Part shown: positions 29,539-37,389 of the stretch, piece after piece
Layout of the letters: each line of letters begins with the position of its first letter
Position numbering within the stretch: the first letter of the stretch is position 1
Source of the DNA: Actinomycetes bacterium
Lineage (GTDB): Bacteria; Actinomycetota; Actinomycetes; Actinomycetales; Microbacteriaceae
Assembly (NCBI GenBank): GCA_023431405.1
Contig: JAEYVZ010000058.1
Location: 1 to 42,269, forward strand
Direction: 5' to 3'
Length of the DNA stretch: 42,269 bases
Translations under genes and position numbers: made by a program
The notes under the pieces: model-generated
Database searches by the model: none
Told to the model about the DNA's origin: nothing
The model's input: only the letters and a program-made list of their open reading frames with translations

Positions 29539-30501
29539 ATGCCCCGACTGTCCCGTGTGAAGCCCGGGCGTGACCTCGGCTACCGACGGGTACGAGGAGG
29601 CGGCGGATTCCGCTATGTCGATGCCGATGGTGACGCCCTCCCTGCCGACGAGCGAGACCGTGTCGCTGCGCTCGTCATCCCGCCCGCCTGGCGCGACGTG
29701 TGGATCTGCGCGAACCCGAACGGGCACATCCAGGCCACCGGCATCGATGACGCCGGCCGGCTCCAGTACCTTTATCACCCGCAGTGGTCGACCGGTCGCG
29801 ACAAGGGCAAGTACGCCCGCGCGCTGCAACTCGCCGAGTCCCTGCCGCGCGCACGCGCCCGGGTCACCACCTCGCTGCGCCGTGACGACATCGACCGCGA
29901 GCGGGTGCTCGCCGCCGCCTTCCGCCTGCTCGATCAGGCGGCGCCTCGGGTGGGCTCCGAACGCTACCTCGAACGGCACGGCAGTCGAGGGCTGACGACC
30001 TTGAAGCGCCGCGACGCGCTGATCGAGGGCACGGTCACACACCTGCGCTTCCCGGGCAAGAGCGGGAAGAGGCAGCAGCTGCAGATCGATGATGACGACC
30101 TGGCGGTCGTGATGGAGATCCTCGCCGCCGGCCGCCCTTCCTCGCCGCTGCTCGCGTATCGCCGCAGCCGTCGTCGCGTTCCGCTCACCCCACGCGAGGT
30201 GAACGCGTACGTCCGCACCATGACGGGCGGCTCGTTCACCGCGAAGGACTTCCGGACACTCCGCGGCACGATCGTCGCCGCAGAAGCCCTCGCGCGCATG
30301 GGGCTCGGCGAGACGAAGACCGATCGCAAGCGCGCGGAGGTGATGGCGGTGAAGGTGACGGCCGAAGCGCTCGGCAACACTCCGGCGGTCGCGAAGAGCT
30401 CGTACATCGACCCTCGCGTGTTCCAGGCCTACAAGCGGGGTCGACTCCTCGACATGTCGATCTCGCCGGAATCCGCGATCCGTGCCCTCATCCTCGGGTG
30501 A
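29539..30501 (+). CDS. DNA topoisomerase IB
   Basis: A 320-residue type IB (poxvirus-like) topoisomerase that relaxes supercoils by a 3'-phosphotyrosyl nick. The N-terminal domain has RYVDADGDAL, VIPPAWRDVWICANPNGHIQ and LYHPQWST. The catalytic domain has GLTTLKRRDA (first Arg region), RFPGKSGK (Lys), KDFRTLRGT (second Arg) and the nucleophile Tyr in KSSYIDPRVFQAYKRGRL. Normal length. The usual Trp in KDFRTWxGT is replaced by Leu. Bacterial IB enzymes are accessory; the linked SAP-like gene may assist. The stop overlaps a possible upstream start of the next gene. Confidence 0.93.
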   Translation: MPRLSRVKPGRDLGYRRVRGGGGFRYVDADGDALPADERDRVAALVIPPAWRDVWICANPNGHIQATGIDDAGRLQYLYHPQWSTGRDKGKYARALQLAESLPRARARVTTSLRRDDIDRERVLAAAFRLLDQAAPRVGSERYLERHGSRGLTTLKRRDALIEGTVTHLRFPGKSGKRQQLQIDDDDLAVVMEILAAGRPSSPLLAYRRSRRRVPLTPREVNAYVRTMTGGSFTAKDFRTLRGTIVAAEALARMGLGETKTDRKRAEVMAVKVTAEALGNTPAVAKSSYIDPRVFQAYKRGRLLDMSISPESAIRALILG

Positions 30502-30509
30502 CCAGGTCC

Positions 30510-30515
30510 TACGGT
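30510..30515 (+). promoter_or_regulatory. -10 hexamer of the first crcB
   Basis: TACGGT, 6 nt before the GTG at 30522, in the short gap after the topoisomerase stop. Confidence 0.45.
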
Positions 30516-30521
30516 GAGGGC

Positions 30522-30974
30522 GTGGCCTCGTCGCGCTGGTTCTCCCCCATCGCGCTCCTGCTCGTCGTCGTGGGCGGAGCGCTCGGGGTGGCTGCGCGTG
30601 CCGCGCTGACCGTGCCCCTCATGTCGGGGGATTCTGCGGGTGCCGCGGTGGCGGCGCATCCCCTCGTGGTGCCCGCCGTGACGATGGCCATCAACGTCGC
30701 CGGCTCCTTCCTCCTGGGCCTTCTCGTCGGAGCAGTCGGGGAGCGGATGCCGCGGCTGCGCGCCTTCGCCGGCTCCGGTGTGCTCGGAGGCTTCACGACC
30801 TACAGCGCGTTCGCCGTCCACACCGTGACGACGGCAGGCGCCTCGCCCGTCGTGGGGCTGGCGCTGGCCGTCGCGACGCTCTTCGTCGGGGCGCTCGCCG
30901 CGGCCGCCGGACTCGGTACGGGGGAGCGCGCGACCGGCAGGCGCGTCGCCGGCACCGGGGAGGAGCCCGCATGA
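30522..30974 (+). CDS. crcB: CrcB/Fluc fluoride channel subunit 1
   Basis: A 150-residue, four-helix membrane protein that exports fluoride. Signatures: GGALGVAARAAL in helix 1, NVAGSFLLGLLVGAVGE and the pore/central segment GVLGGFTTYSAFAV with the Na-site glycine-threonine run. GTG 30522 is chosen (leaderless, 6 nt after TACGGT); a GTG at 30498 would overlap the topoisomerase stop and add eight hydrophilic residues. The stop overlaps the next crcB start (ATGA), so the two make a heterodimeric dual-topology pair. Confidence 0.88.
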   Translation: MASSRWFSPIALLLVVVGGALGVAARAALTVPLMSGDSAGAAVAAHPLVVPAVTMAINVAGSFLLGLLVGAVGERMPRLRAFAGSGVLGGFTTYSAFAVHTVTTAGASPVVGLALAVATLFVGALAAAAGLGTGERATGRRVAGTGEEPA

Positions 30975-31345
30975 CACTGCTCGACGTCGCGCTGCTCGCG
31001 GGCGCGGGCGGGCTCGGTGCGGGAGCGCGCTACCTGCTCGACGGGGCGGTGATGCGGGGCCGCCGCGATGCGTTCCCGCTCGGCATCCTCGTCGTGAACG
31101 CCGTGGGCTCGTTGCTCCTCGGCTTCCTCACCGGTCTCGCGCCGTCGGGGGCGTGGTGGCTGACCGTTGCCGGTGTCGGCTTCCTGGGCGGATTCACGAC
31201 GTTCAGCGCCGTCTCGGTCGACACGGTGCGGCTGGCGCGCCGTGGGCGCCGGGAGTGGGCGTGGGCGAACCTCCTCGGCACGTTCGGCGTGTGCGTCGTG
31301 CTCGCGGCCGTCGGCTTCGCGATCGGCGGGCTCTTCCCTCGGTGA
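30971..31345 (+). CDS. crcB: CrcB/Fluc fluoride channel subunit 2
   Basis: A 124-residue partner of the preceding gene. GGLGAGARYLLDG opens helix 1; VVNAVGSLLLGFLTG and GVGFLGGFTTFSAVSVDTVR carry the family motifs. Split heterodimeric Fluc pairs are usual in Gram-positive bacteria, with the subunits inserted in opposite orientations. Translationally coupled to subunit 1. No fluoride riboswitch is visible upstream of either gene. Confidence 0.92.
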   Translation: MTLLDVALLAGAGGLGAGARYLLDGAVMRGRRDAFPLGILVVNAVGSLLLGFLTGLAPSGAWWLTVAGVGFLGGFTTFSAVSVDTVRLARRGRREWAWANLLGTFGVCVVLAAVGFAIGGLFPR

Positions 31346-31454
31346 GCCCGGGCCGTGCGCCGGGTCGGGGCAGGGGCTCCTCCACCGTCGAGGATGGGTG
31401 CAGGCTGTCCCCAGCCCGCCTTTCCGCGAGGGCTCCCGTGTGAGAATGGATGCG

Positions 31455-31470
31455 GATACACCCCTGTATC
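31455..31470. promoter_or_regulatory. Operator-like palindrome before the RND exporter
   Basis: GATACACCCCTGTATC has perfect 6-bp arms and a CCCC centre, typical of TetR-family sites. It lies 7 nt after a GAGAAT hexamer (31442-31447, possible -10) and so would cover +1 of the exporter gene. No regulator is adjacent. The 155 bp between crcB and the exporter hold nothing else. Confidence 0.5.
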
Positions 31471-31500
31471 GGCATCCCGCTTCCACCGCAAAGGTCTTCC

Positions 31501-34500
31501 GTGTCGAACCTCGCTGTCCTGAGCCTCAAGAACCGGGCCCTGATCGCCCTCATCACGATCGTCGCGGCGATCTTCGGCGGCCTCGCGCTGACCAACCTCA
31601 AACAGGAGCTCATCCCCTCGATCGAGTTCCCGCAGCTGTCGGTACTCACGACCTACCCGGGCGCCTCGCCCGACGTCGTCAACAATGACGTGTCGACGCC
31701 CATCGAGACCGCCATCCAGGGGATCCCCGGCCTGGAATCGACGACGGCCACCAGCACGACCAACGCCTCGATCATCCAGGCGTCCTTCACCTACGGCACC
31801 GACCTCGCCACGGCCGAGCAGAAGATCCTCCAGGCGATCAACCGCATCAAGAGCGACCTGCCGGACGCCGTCGAGCCGAACGTCGTCTCGTTCTCGATCG
31901 ACGACCTCCCCGTCATCGCCCTCGCCGTCACGGGGTACGACGACGAGCGCACCATCCAGTCGCAGCTCGAGGCGAGCGTGGTCCCCGACCTCGAAGACAT
32001 CGACGGCGTGAGCGCCGTGGCGATCATCGGCGGTCAGGGCCAGCGGGTCACCATCGTGCCCGACCAGGCCGAGCTCGCTGCCGCCGGGTACACGCAGGAG
32101 GCCATCACCGACGCGCTCGACCAGAACGGCGTCCTCTTCCCCGGCGGCACCGTCACCGAGGGCGACCAGTCGCTCACGGTGCAGACCGGCACGAAACTGG
32201 CATCCGTCGACGAGGTCGCAGAACTGCCGCTGGTCCCGAGCGACGCCGAGCAGTTCGCCGCCGGCCCTCTCACGATCGCCGACGTCGCGAGCGTGAAGCT
32301 CGACAAAGACCCGGTCACCTCGATCTCGCGCGTCGACGGCAAGCCGGCGCTGACACTGTCGATCACGAAGCTCCCCGCCGCCAACACCGTCGACGTCTCG
32401 CGTGACGTCGCGGCGATCGTGCCCGACCTGCAGGACGCCATCGGCGAAGACGCCGAGTTCACCGTCGTCTTCGATCAGGCGCCCTACATCGAGCAGTCGA
32501 TCGAGGCCCTCGCGCAGGAGGGCCTGCTCGGGCTCGTCTTCGCCGTGATCGTGATCCTCATCTTCCTGCTGTCGGTGCGCTCGACCCTCGTCACCGCCAT
32601 CTCCATCCCGACGAGTGTGCTGATCACCTTCGTCGGCATCCAGGCGTTCGGCTACTCGCTCAACATCCTCACCCTCGGCGCGCTCACGATCGCGATCGGC
32701 CGTGTGGTCGACGACTCGATCGTCGTGATCGAGAACATCAAGCGGCACTACGTCGGAGACGCCGACAAGATGCGCTCCATCCTGCTCGCGGTGCGCGAGG
32801 TGGCGGCGGCCATCACGGCATCCACCATCACGACCGTCGCCGTGTTCCTGCCCATCGCCTTCGTCGGCGACGTCACCGGCGAGCTGTTCCGCCCGTTCGC
32901 CCTCACCGTCACGATCGCGATGTCGGCCTCGCTGTTCGTCTCGCTCACGATCGTCCCGGTGCTCGCGTACTGGTTCCTGCGTCCGGGCAAGCCCCTGCGC
33001 GATGCGGAAGGACGCGTGATCGACCCCGAGCACCCCGATGCTCCGCCGTCGCGCCTGCAGAAGGCGTACCTGCCGGTGCTGCGCTGGACCCTCACGCACT
33101 CGTGGGTCACGCTGCTGCTGGCCGTGCTCGTGCTCGCCGGCACCGTGGCCGCCGCGCCGCTGATGAAGACGAACTTCCTCGGCGACTCCGGTCAGAACAC
33201 GTTCACCGTGACCCAGGAGCTCGGTCAGGCGCCGAGCCTCGCATCCGAAGACGAAGCTGCGCAGACCGTCGAGCAGGCGCTGCTCTCGGTCGACGGCGTC
33301 GTCACCGTGCAGACCTCCATCGGCTCGAGCGGGTCGGCGATCCGTGACGCCTTCGCGGGAGGCAACGCGGGCATCACCTACTCGATCACCACCGACACCG
33401 CGGCCGACCAGGTCGAGGTGCGCGAGGCCGTGCAGGCCGCTGTGGCCGACCTCGAAGACGTCGGAACCGTCACGGTGTCCGCCGGCCAGGGCGGCTTCGG
33501 GTCGAGCGACATCGAGATCGATGTCACCGCACCCGACAGCTCGACCCTGACGGAGGCGACGGATGCCGTCGTCGCCGCGCTCGAGGGAGAAGACGGCATC
33601 GGGCAGGTCACCTCGAACCTCGCCGCGTCGCTTCCGTACGTCGCCGTGACCGTCGACCGCGACAAGGCGGCCGAGCTCGGTCTCTCGGAGGTCGCCGTCG
33701 GGGCGCTCGTGTCCAACACGATGCAGCCGCGTCAGATCGGCTCCGTCGAGCTCGACGGCACCGCCGTCACCGTCTACCTCAAGGCCGACGAGATCCCGCA
33801 GACCATCGCGGAGCTGAAGCGCCTCGAGATCGCGTCTGCAACAGGGCTCATCCGCCTCGACGAGGTCGCGAAGGTCGCACAGAGCGAGGGTCCCACGTCG
33901 ATCACGACCCAGCGCGGGCAGCGCACCGCCACGGTCACCGTCACCCCCTCGACCGACGACCTCAACGCGGCGTCGGCGACGGTCAACACGGCCCTCGCAG
34001 AGGTGGAGCTTCCCACGGGCGCCGACGCCGAGATCGGCGGCGTGCTCTCGCAGCAGCAGGATGCCTTCGGGCAGCTCGGCCTCGCGATGCTCGCAGCCAT
34101 CCTCATCGTCTACATCGTGATGGTCGCGACCTTCAAGTCGCTCCGACAGCCGCTGCTGCTGCTCATCTCCGTGCCGTTCGCGGCGACCGGTGCGATCCTG
34201 CTGCAGATCGCGACGGGCGTGCCGCTGGGTGTCGCATCCCTCATCGGTGTGCTGATGCTCATCGGCATCGTCGTCACCAACGCGATCGTGCTCGTCGACC
34301 TCGTGAACCAGTACCGGGAGAAGGGTCTGTCGGCGCACGACGCGACGATCGCCGGTGGTGCCCGACGCCTCCGCCCGATCCTGATGACCGCCCTCGCGAC
34401 GATCTTCGCCCTGACCCCGATGGCGCTCGGCATCACCGGGCACGGCGGCTTCATCTCGCAGCCCCTCGCGATCGTCGTGATCGGCGGGCTCATCTCGTCG

Positions 34501-35004
34501 ACGATCCTGACGCTGCTCGTTCTGCCCACTCTCTACAACCTGGTCGAGGGGGCGAAGGAGCGTCGAGCCGCGCGTCGCGGTCACCAGCTCGCGCCCGCCG
34601 GCGCCGCGACGGGCCTCACGGCCGCCGTCACCTCTCCCGTCGCTCCGGGTGAGCCGATGCCCGCGACGCGTCGGGAACGGAAGATCCTCGAGGCTGCCGC
34701 GTCGGGGGCGATCCCCATCGTCACGTCGCCCGTGATCGTCGTGAGCCCCGGTGAGCTCGACGGTGAGGCCGCGGGTGCGCCGGTCATCGAGGAAGCCCCC
34801 GACATCGAGGTTCCCGAGTCGGCGACCCGACCGGGTGGCACTGACTCCGCCGTTCCCTCCGGTGTGGACGACGAGCGCGATGCGGGCGGCGCGGACGACG
34901 CGCACGACGTTGCGCGCGACGAGACAGCAGCTGACCGCGACGAGACAGAGGCCGACGGCGACGAGCGAGAGCCCGAGCGCGACGAGCGACCCGAGCAGGC
35001 CTGA
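31501..35004 (+). CDS. RND-superfamily efflux permease with acidic tail
   Basis: A 1167-residue proton-driven exporter of the AcrB/HAE type. TM1 follows the start (SNLAVLSLKNRALIALITI), then a large extracytoplasmic domain, TM2-6 with GRVVDDSIVVIENIKRH (TM4 proton-relay Asp pair, about residue 404), a second large domain, and TM7-12 including NAIVLVDLVNQYREKG (about 927). Beyond the usual end it carries a roughly 130-residue Ala/Pro then Asp/Glu/Arg-rich cytoplasmic tail. GTG 31501 gives the typical N-terminus and has AAAGG upstream; an ATG at 31450 adds an atypical leader and lies on the operator. No membrane-fusion partner or outer channel is encoded, as in Gram-positive relatives such as SwrC. 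Substrate unknown. Confidence 0.9.
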   Translation: MSNLAVLSLKNRALIALITIVAAIFGGLALTNLKQELIPSIEFPQLSVLTTYPGASPDVVNNDVSTPIETAIQGIPGLESTTATSTTNASIIQASFTYGTDLATAEQKILQAINRIKSDLPDAVEPNVVSFSIDDLPVIALAVTGYDDERTIQSQLEASVVPDLEDIDGVSAVAIIGGQGQRVTIVPDQAELAAAGYTQEAITDALDQNGVLFPGGTVTEGDQSLTVQTGTKLASVDEVAELPLVPSDAEQFAAGPLTIADVASVKLDKDPVTSISRVDGKPALTLSITKLPAANTVDVSRDVAAIVPDLQDAIGEDAEFTVVFDQAPYIEQSIEALAQEGLLGLVFAVIVILIFLLSVRSTLVTAISIPTSVLITFVGIQAFGYSLNILTLGALTIAIGRVVDDSIVVIENIKRHYVGDADKMRSILLAVREVAAAITASTITTVAVFLPIAFVGDVTGELFRPFALTVTIAMSASLFVSLTIVPVLAYWFLRPGKPLRDAEGRVIDPEHPDAPPSRLQKAYLPVLRWTLTHSWVTLLLAVLVLAGTVAAAPLMKTNFLGDSGQNTFTVTQELGQAPSLASEDEAAQTVEQALLSVDGVVTVQTSIGSSGSAIRDAFAGGNAGITYSITTDTAADQVEVREAVQAAVADLEDVGTVTVSAGQGGFGSSDIEIDVTAPDSSTLTEATDAVVAALEGEDGIGQVTSNLAASLPYVAVTVDRDKAAELGLSEVAVGALVSNTMQPRQIGSVELDGTAVTVYLKADEIPQTIAELKRLEIASATGLIRLDEVAKVAQSEGPTSITTQRGQRTATVTVTPSTDDLNAASATVNTALAEVELPTGADAEIGGVLSQQQDAFGQLGLAMLAAILIVYIVMVATFKSLRQPLLLLISVPFAATGAILLQIATGVPLGVASLIGVLMLIGIVVTNAIVLVDLVNQYREKGLSAHDATIAGGARRLRPILMTALATIFALTPMALGITGHGGFISQPLAIVVIGGLISSTILTLLVLPTLYNLVEGAKERRAARRGHQLAPAGAATGLTAAVTSPVAPGEPMPATRRERKILEAAASGAIPIVTSPVIVVSPGELDGEAAGAPVIEEAPDIEVPESATRPGGTDSAVPSGVDDERDAGGADDAHDVARDETAADRDETEADGDEREPERDERPEQA

Positions 35005-35034
35005 TCCGCCGGGCAGGTTCCCAGGGCCGGCCTG

Positions 35035-35254
35035 TACAGTAGTCAGGTCGGCTCTGGACACCGCGACGTGCTCGCGGATGGGTTTGTGAGTCCAAGGGGC
35101 CGATGGTGGGAGCGAATCCGCTCCGACGACCATCACTGTGAATGGCCCCCGGCCGACGGAAGTCCGGGTTACTCCACGCCGCCCAGGGCGGCCGCGCGTG
35201 TGCGCGTTCGAGGGAGTGCTGTTCTCGATCGAGACAACCCAGAAGGACCCCCGC
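35035..35254 (+). ncRNA. Long structured 5' leader of the DEAD-box helicase
   Basis: A TACAGT -10 (35035-35040) would start a leader of over 200 nt. It can fold into: TGGAC/GTCCA (35055-35059, 35090-35094) enclosing CCGCGA/TCGCGG; a three-tier hairpin GGGGCC (35096-35101), GATGGT, GGAGCG, loop AATC, CGCTCC, ACCATC, GGCCCC (35144-35149); CGCGC/GCGCG near 35197-35210; and TCGAG/CTCGA just before the ribosome binding site. No ORF of note. A cis-regulatory leader is inferred; no known class recognised. Confidence 0.55.
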
Positions 35255-37318
35255 ATGCCCAAGAACAAGAAGCCCGCCGGCGGACGAGCGCAGAACTTCG
35301 AGCCCCGCTACGGCAAGAAGACCGCCTACCAGGACCTCAAGCGCCGTCCCGGCCAGTCCTCCGCAGGCAAGCCCGGCAGCAAGAGCCCCGGCCACCGCGG
35401 CTACCGCCCCGCCGAAGAAGAAGCGCCCGCCAAGAAGTCGCGGTGGAGCGCGCAGGAGCGCGCCGGCCGCGACGAGGCCCGCGGCATCCGCACCCAGGCT
35501 CGCAACGACCGCGGACCCCGCTCATTCGACGACCGCCCGCAGCGTAACTCCTTCGATACCGACCGTTCCGGCTCCCAGCGCGGAGAATCCGGCCGGTTCT
35601 CGCAGGATCGCAGGAGTTACGACCGTCCGCGTCGCGACGATGAGCGACAGCCGCGCGACGATCGCCCCCGCCGCTCGTTCGACGACCGCCCGCGCGGCGA
35701 GCGACAGCCGCGCGACGACCGCCGATCGTTCGGAGACGCGCGGCCGTCGTACCGCGACGACCGTCCGCGTCGTTCGTTCGACGACCGTCCGCGTCGTGAC
35801 GATGCCCGTCCGGCGCGTTCGTTCGATGACCGTCCGCGTCGTGACGACGCCCGCCCGCAGCGTTCGTTCGACGACCGCCCGCGTCGTAACTCCCTCAATT
35901 CCGACCGTTCCGGCGCGAACCGGGGCGAAAGCGGCCGGTTCTCGCAAGATCGCAGGAGTTACGACTCTCCCCGCCGCGACGACCGCCCGCGCCGTGACAG
36001 CGACCGCCCGCAGCGGCCTGCGGCCAATCGGTCGGATTGGAACGCGGATGCCAAGGCCGCCGCGCACGACGCACACGTCGACGTCGTGCACGAGCGCCTC
36101 CAGGCGGAGGCCGTGCAGGCCGAGCAGGTGGCAGATGTGACCTTCGGTTCCCTCGGCCTCGGCGAGAACATCGTCCGCGCGCTCGCCGACATGGGCGCCA
36201 CGACACCGTTCCCGATCCAGGCGGCCACCACCGTGCCGATCCTCGAGGGTCGTGATGTGCTCGCCCGCGGCCGCACCGGCTCGGGCAAGACGATCGCCTT
36301 CGGAGCGCCGCTCGTCGAGTCGATCCTCCGCTCGCAGGCCGGCCAGCGACGCGAGTTCGGCCGCAGCCCGAAGGCGCTCGTGCTCGCCCCCACGCGCGAG
36401 CTCGCGCTGCAGATCGACCGCACCATCCAGCCGATCGCTCGAAGTGTGGGCCTGTTCACGACGCAGATCTACGGCGGGGTTCCCCAGGCGCGCCAGGTGG
36501 GCGCGCTCAAGAAGGGCGTCGACATCATCATCGGCACCCCCGGCCGCATCGAAGACCTCCAGGCGCAGGGCAAGCTCGACCTGTCCGACGTGCGGCTGGT
36601 CGTGCTCGACGAGGCCGACCACATGAGCGAGCTCGGCTTCCTCGAGCCGATGCAGCGTCTTCTGCGTCTCGTGCAGGACGGCGCCCAGAAGCTGCTGTTC
36701 TCCGCGACGCTCGACCGTGAGGTCGCGGCGCTCGTCGACGAGTTCCTCGTCGACCCGGCCGTCTACGAGGTCGCCGGCGAAGACCAGGATTCGGGAACGA
36801 TCGACCATCGCGTGCTCGTGATCGATCACCGCGACAAGGCCGAGATCCTCACGTCACTCGTCGACCGTGACGCCAAGACGCTCGTCTTCGCCCGCACCCG
36901 TGCGTACGCGGAGATGCTGGCGGAGCAGTTCGAGGATGCCGGCATCCGCGCCGTCGCGCTCCACGGTGATCTCAACCAGGCCAAGCGCACCCGCAACCTG
37001 GAGCGGCTCACGTCGGGCCGCGTGGAGGTGCTGGTCGCGACGGATGTCGCCGCACGCGGCATCCATGTCGACGACATCGACCTGGTCGTCCAGGCCGACG
37101 CGCCCGACGAGTACAAGACGTACCTGCACCGTTCTGGCCGCACCGGCCGTGCGGGGCGCAGCGGCACGGTGGTGACGCTCATCACCCGTCAGCGCCGCCG
37201 GCGCATGACCGAGATGCTGGAGCGCGCCGAGATCGCCGCGCCGTTCGATGAGGTGCGGCCGGGTGACGACCTCCTCGAGGAGCTCTCGGGGCGCCAGCTG
37301 GCCGACGTCGATCGCTGA
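35255..37318 (+). CDS. DEAD-box RNA helicase with long Arg/Asp-rich N-terminal extension
   Basis: A 687-residue ATP-dependent RNA helicase. The first 290 residues are disordered and very rich in Arg, Asp, Ser and Pro, with repeated RSFDDRPRRD units. The core has the Q-motif (FGSLGLGENIVRALADMG, about 296), GRTGSGKT (motif I, about 338), APTRELALQ, IGTPGRIEDL, VLDEADHM (about 452), LFSATLD, VLVATDVAARG and YLHRSGRTGRAG (about 620). The ATG 35255 follows AGAAGGA by 7 nt. It probably acts in ribosome assembly or mRNA decay and cold adaptation (family knowledge). Odd: the extension sits N-terminal rather than at the usual C-terminal end and contains two copies of the palindromic element. Confidence 0.95.
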   Translation: MPKNKKPAGGRAQNFEPRYGKKTAYQDLKRRPGQSSAGKPGSKSPGHRGYRPAEEEAPAKKSRWSAQERAGRDEARGIRTQARNDRGPRSFDDRPQRNSFDTDRSGSQRGESGRFSQDRRSYDRPRRDDERQPRDDRPRRSFDDRPRGERQPRDDRRSFGDARPSYRDDRPRRSFDDRPRRDDARPARSFDDRPRRDDARPQRSFDDRPRRNSLNSDRSGANRGESGRFSQDRRSYDSPRRDDRPRRDSDRPQRPAANRSDWNADAKAAAHDAHVDVVHERLQAEAVQAEQVADVTFGSLGLGENIVRALADMGATTPFPIQAATTVPILEGRDVLARGRTGSGKTIAFGAPLVESILRSQAGQRREFGRSPKALVLAPTRELALQIDRTIQPIARSVGLFTTQIYGGVPQARQVGALKKGVDIIIGTPGRIEDLQAQGKLDLSDVRLVVLDEADHMSELGFLEPMQRLLRLVQDGAQKLLFSATLDREVAALVDEFLVDPAVYEVAGEDQDSGTIDHRVLVIDHRDKAEILTSLVDRDAKTLVFARTRAYAEMLAEQFEDAGIRAVALHGDLNQAKRTRNLERLTSGRVEVLVATDVAARGIHVDDIDLVVQADAPDEYKTYLHRSGRTGRAGRSGTVVTLITRQRRRRMTEMLERAEIAAPFDEVRPGDDLLEELSGRQLADVDR
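35543..35621. repeat. Palindrome-ended element, helicase copy B
   Basis: A 79-bp segment beginning CGTAACTCCTTCGAT and ending ATCGCAGGAGTTACG (arms match 14 of 15). It starts on codon 97 of the helicase and encodes a peptide ending RGESGRFSQDRRSYD, unlike the surrounding RSFDDRP repeats. About 67 of 79 bases match copy C. Confidence 0.8.
35771..35890 (+). repeat. 45-bp coding tandem repeat in the helicase
   Basis: Two full 45-bp units (35771-35815, 35816-35860) and a partial third encode RSFDDRPRRDDARPx. Earlier degenerate units occur from about 35671. They expand the disordered Arg/Asp-rich region and run directly into element copy C. Confidence 0.85.
35885..35963. repeat. Palindrome-ended element, helicase copy C
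   Basis: A 79-bp segment beginning CGTAACTCCCTCAAT and ending ATCGCAGGAGTTACG. It starts on codon 211, in the same reading frame as copy B, and again encodes RGESGRFSQDRRSYD at its end. The left arm is more worn than in copies A and B. Confidence 0.8.
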
Positions 37319-37348
37319 CCCACAGCGGGTCTGACGACCCCTGCGCGG

Positions 37349-37363
37349 GGCGCTCGGAGCGCC
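37349..37363 (+). terminator. Short hairpin after the helicase gene
   Basis: GGCGCT/AGCGCC with a 3-nt loop, 30 bp after the helicase stop, preceded by a smaller CCCC-TGCGC-GGGG hairpin. No U-tract; plausible but weak. Confidence 0.4.
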
Positions 37364-37377
37364 GGGTGGGCGGGCCG

Positions 37378-37383
37378 TAGGAT
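37378..37383 (+). promoter_or_regulatory. -10 hexamer of the leaderless lipoprotein gene
   Basis: TAGGAT, 6 nt (CGGCCC) before the ATG at 37390; no ribosome binding site. Confidence 0.55.
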
Positions 37384-37389
37384 CGGCCC

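Noticed and set aside
30498..30521. Upstream GTG start for the first crcB, coupled to the topoisomerase stop
   Set aside because: It would add eight hydrophilic residues before the membrane helix, and the TACGGT hexamer points to 30522; not fully excluded.
35108..35125. GGGAGCG...CGCTCC in the helicase leader considered as a fourth CebR box
   Set aside because: The half-sites are separated by AATC instead of meeting; the segment is better explained as the tip of an RNA hairpin.
31030..35268. A 1412-codon open frame on the minus strand opposite the RND gene
   Set aside because: Arg/Asp/Gly-rich composition with no domain; it is the GC-driven antisense shadow of the exporter gene, which has clear family motifs.
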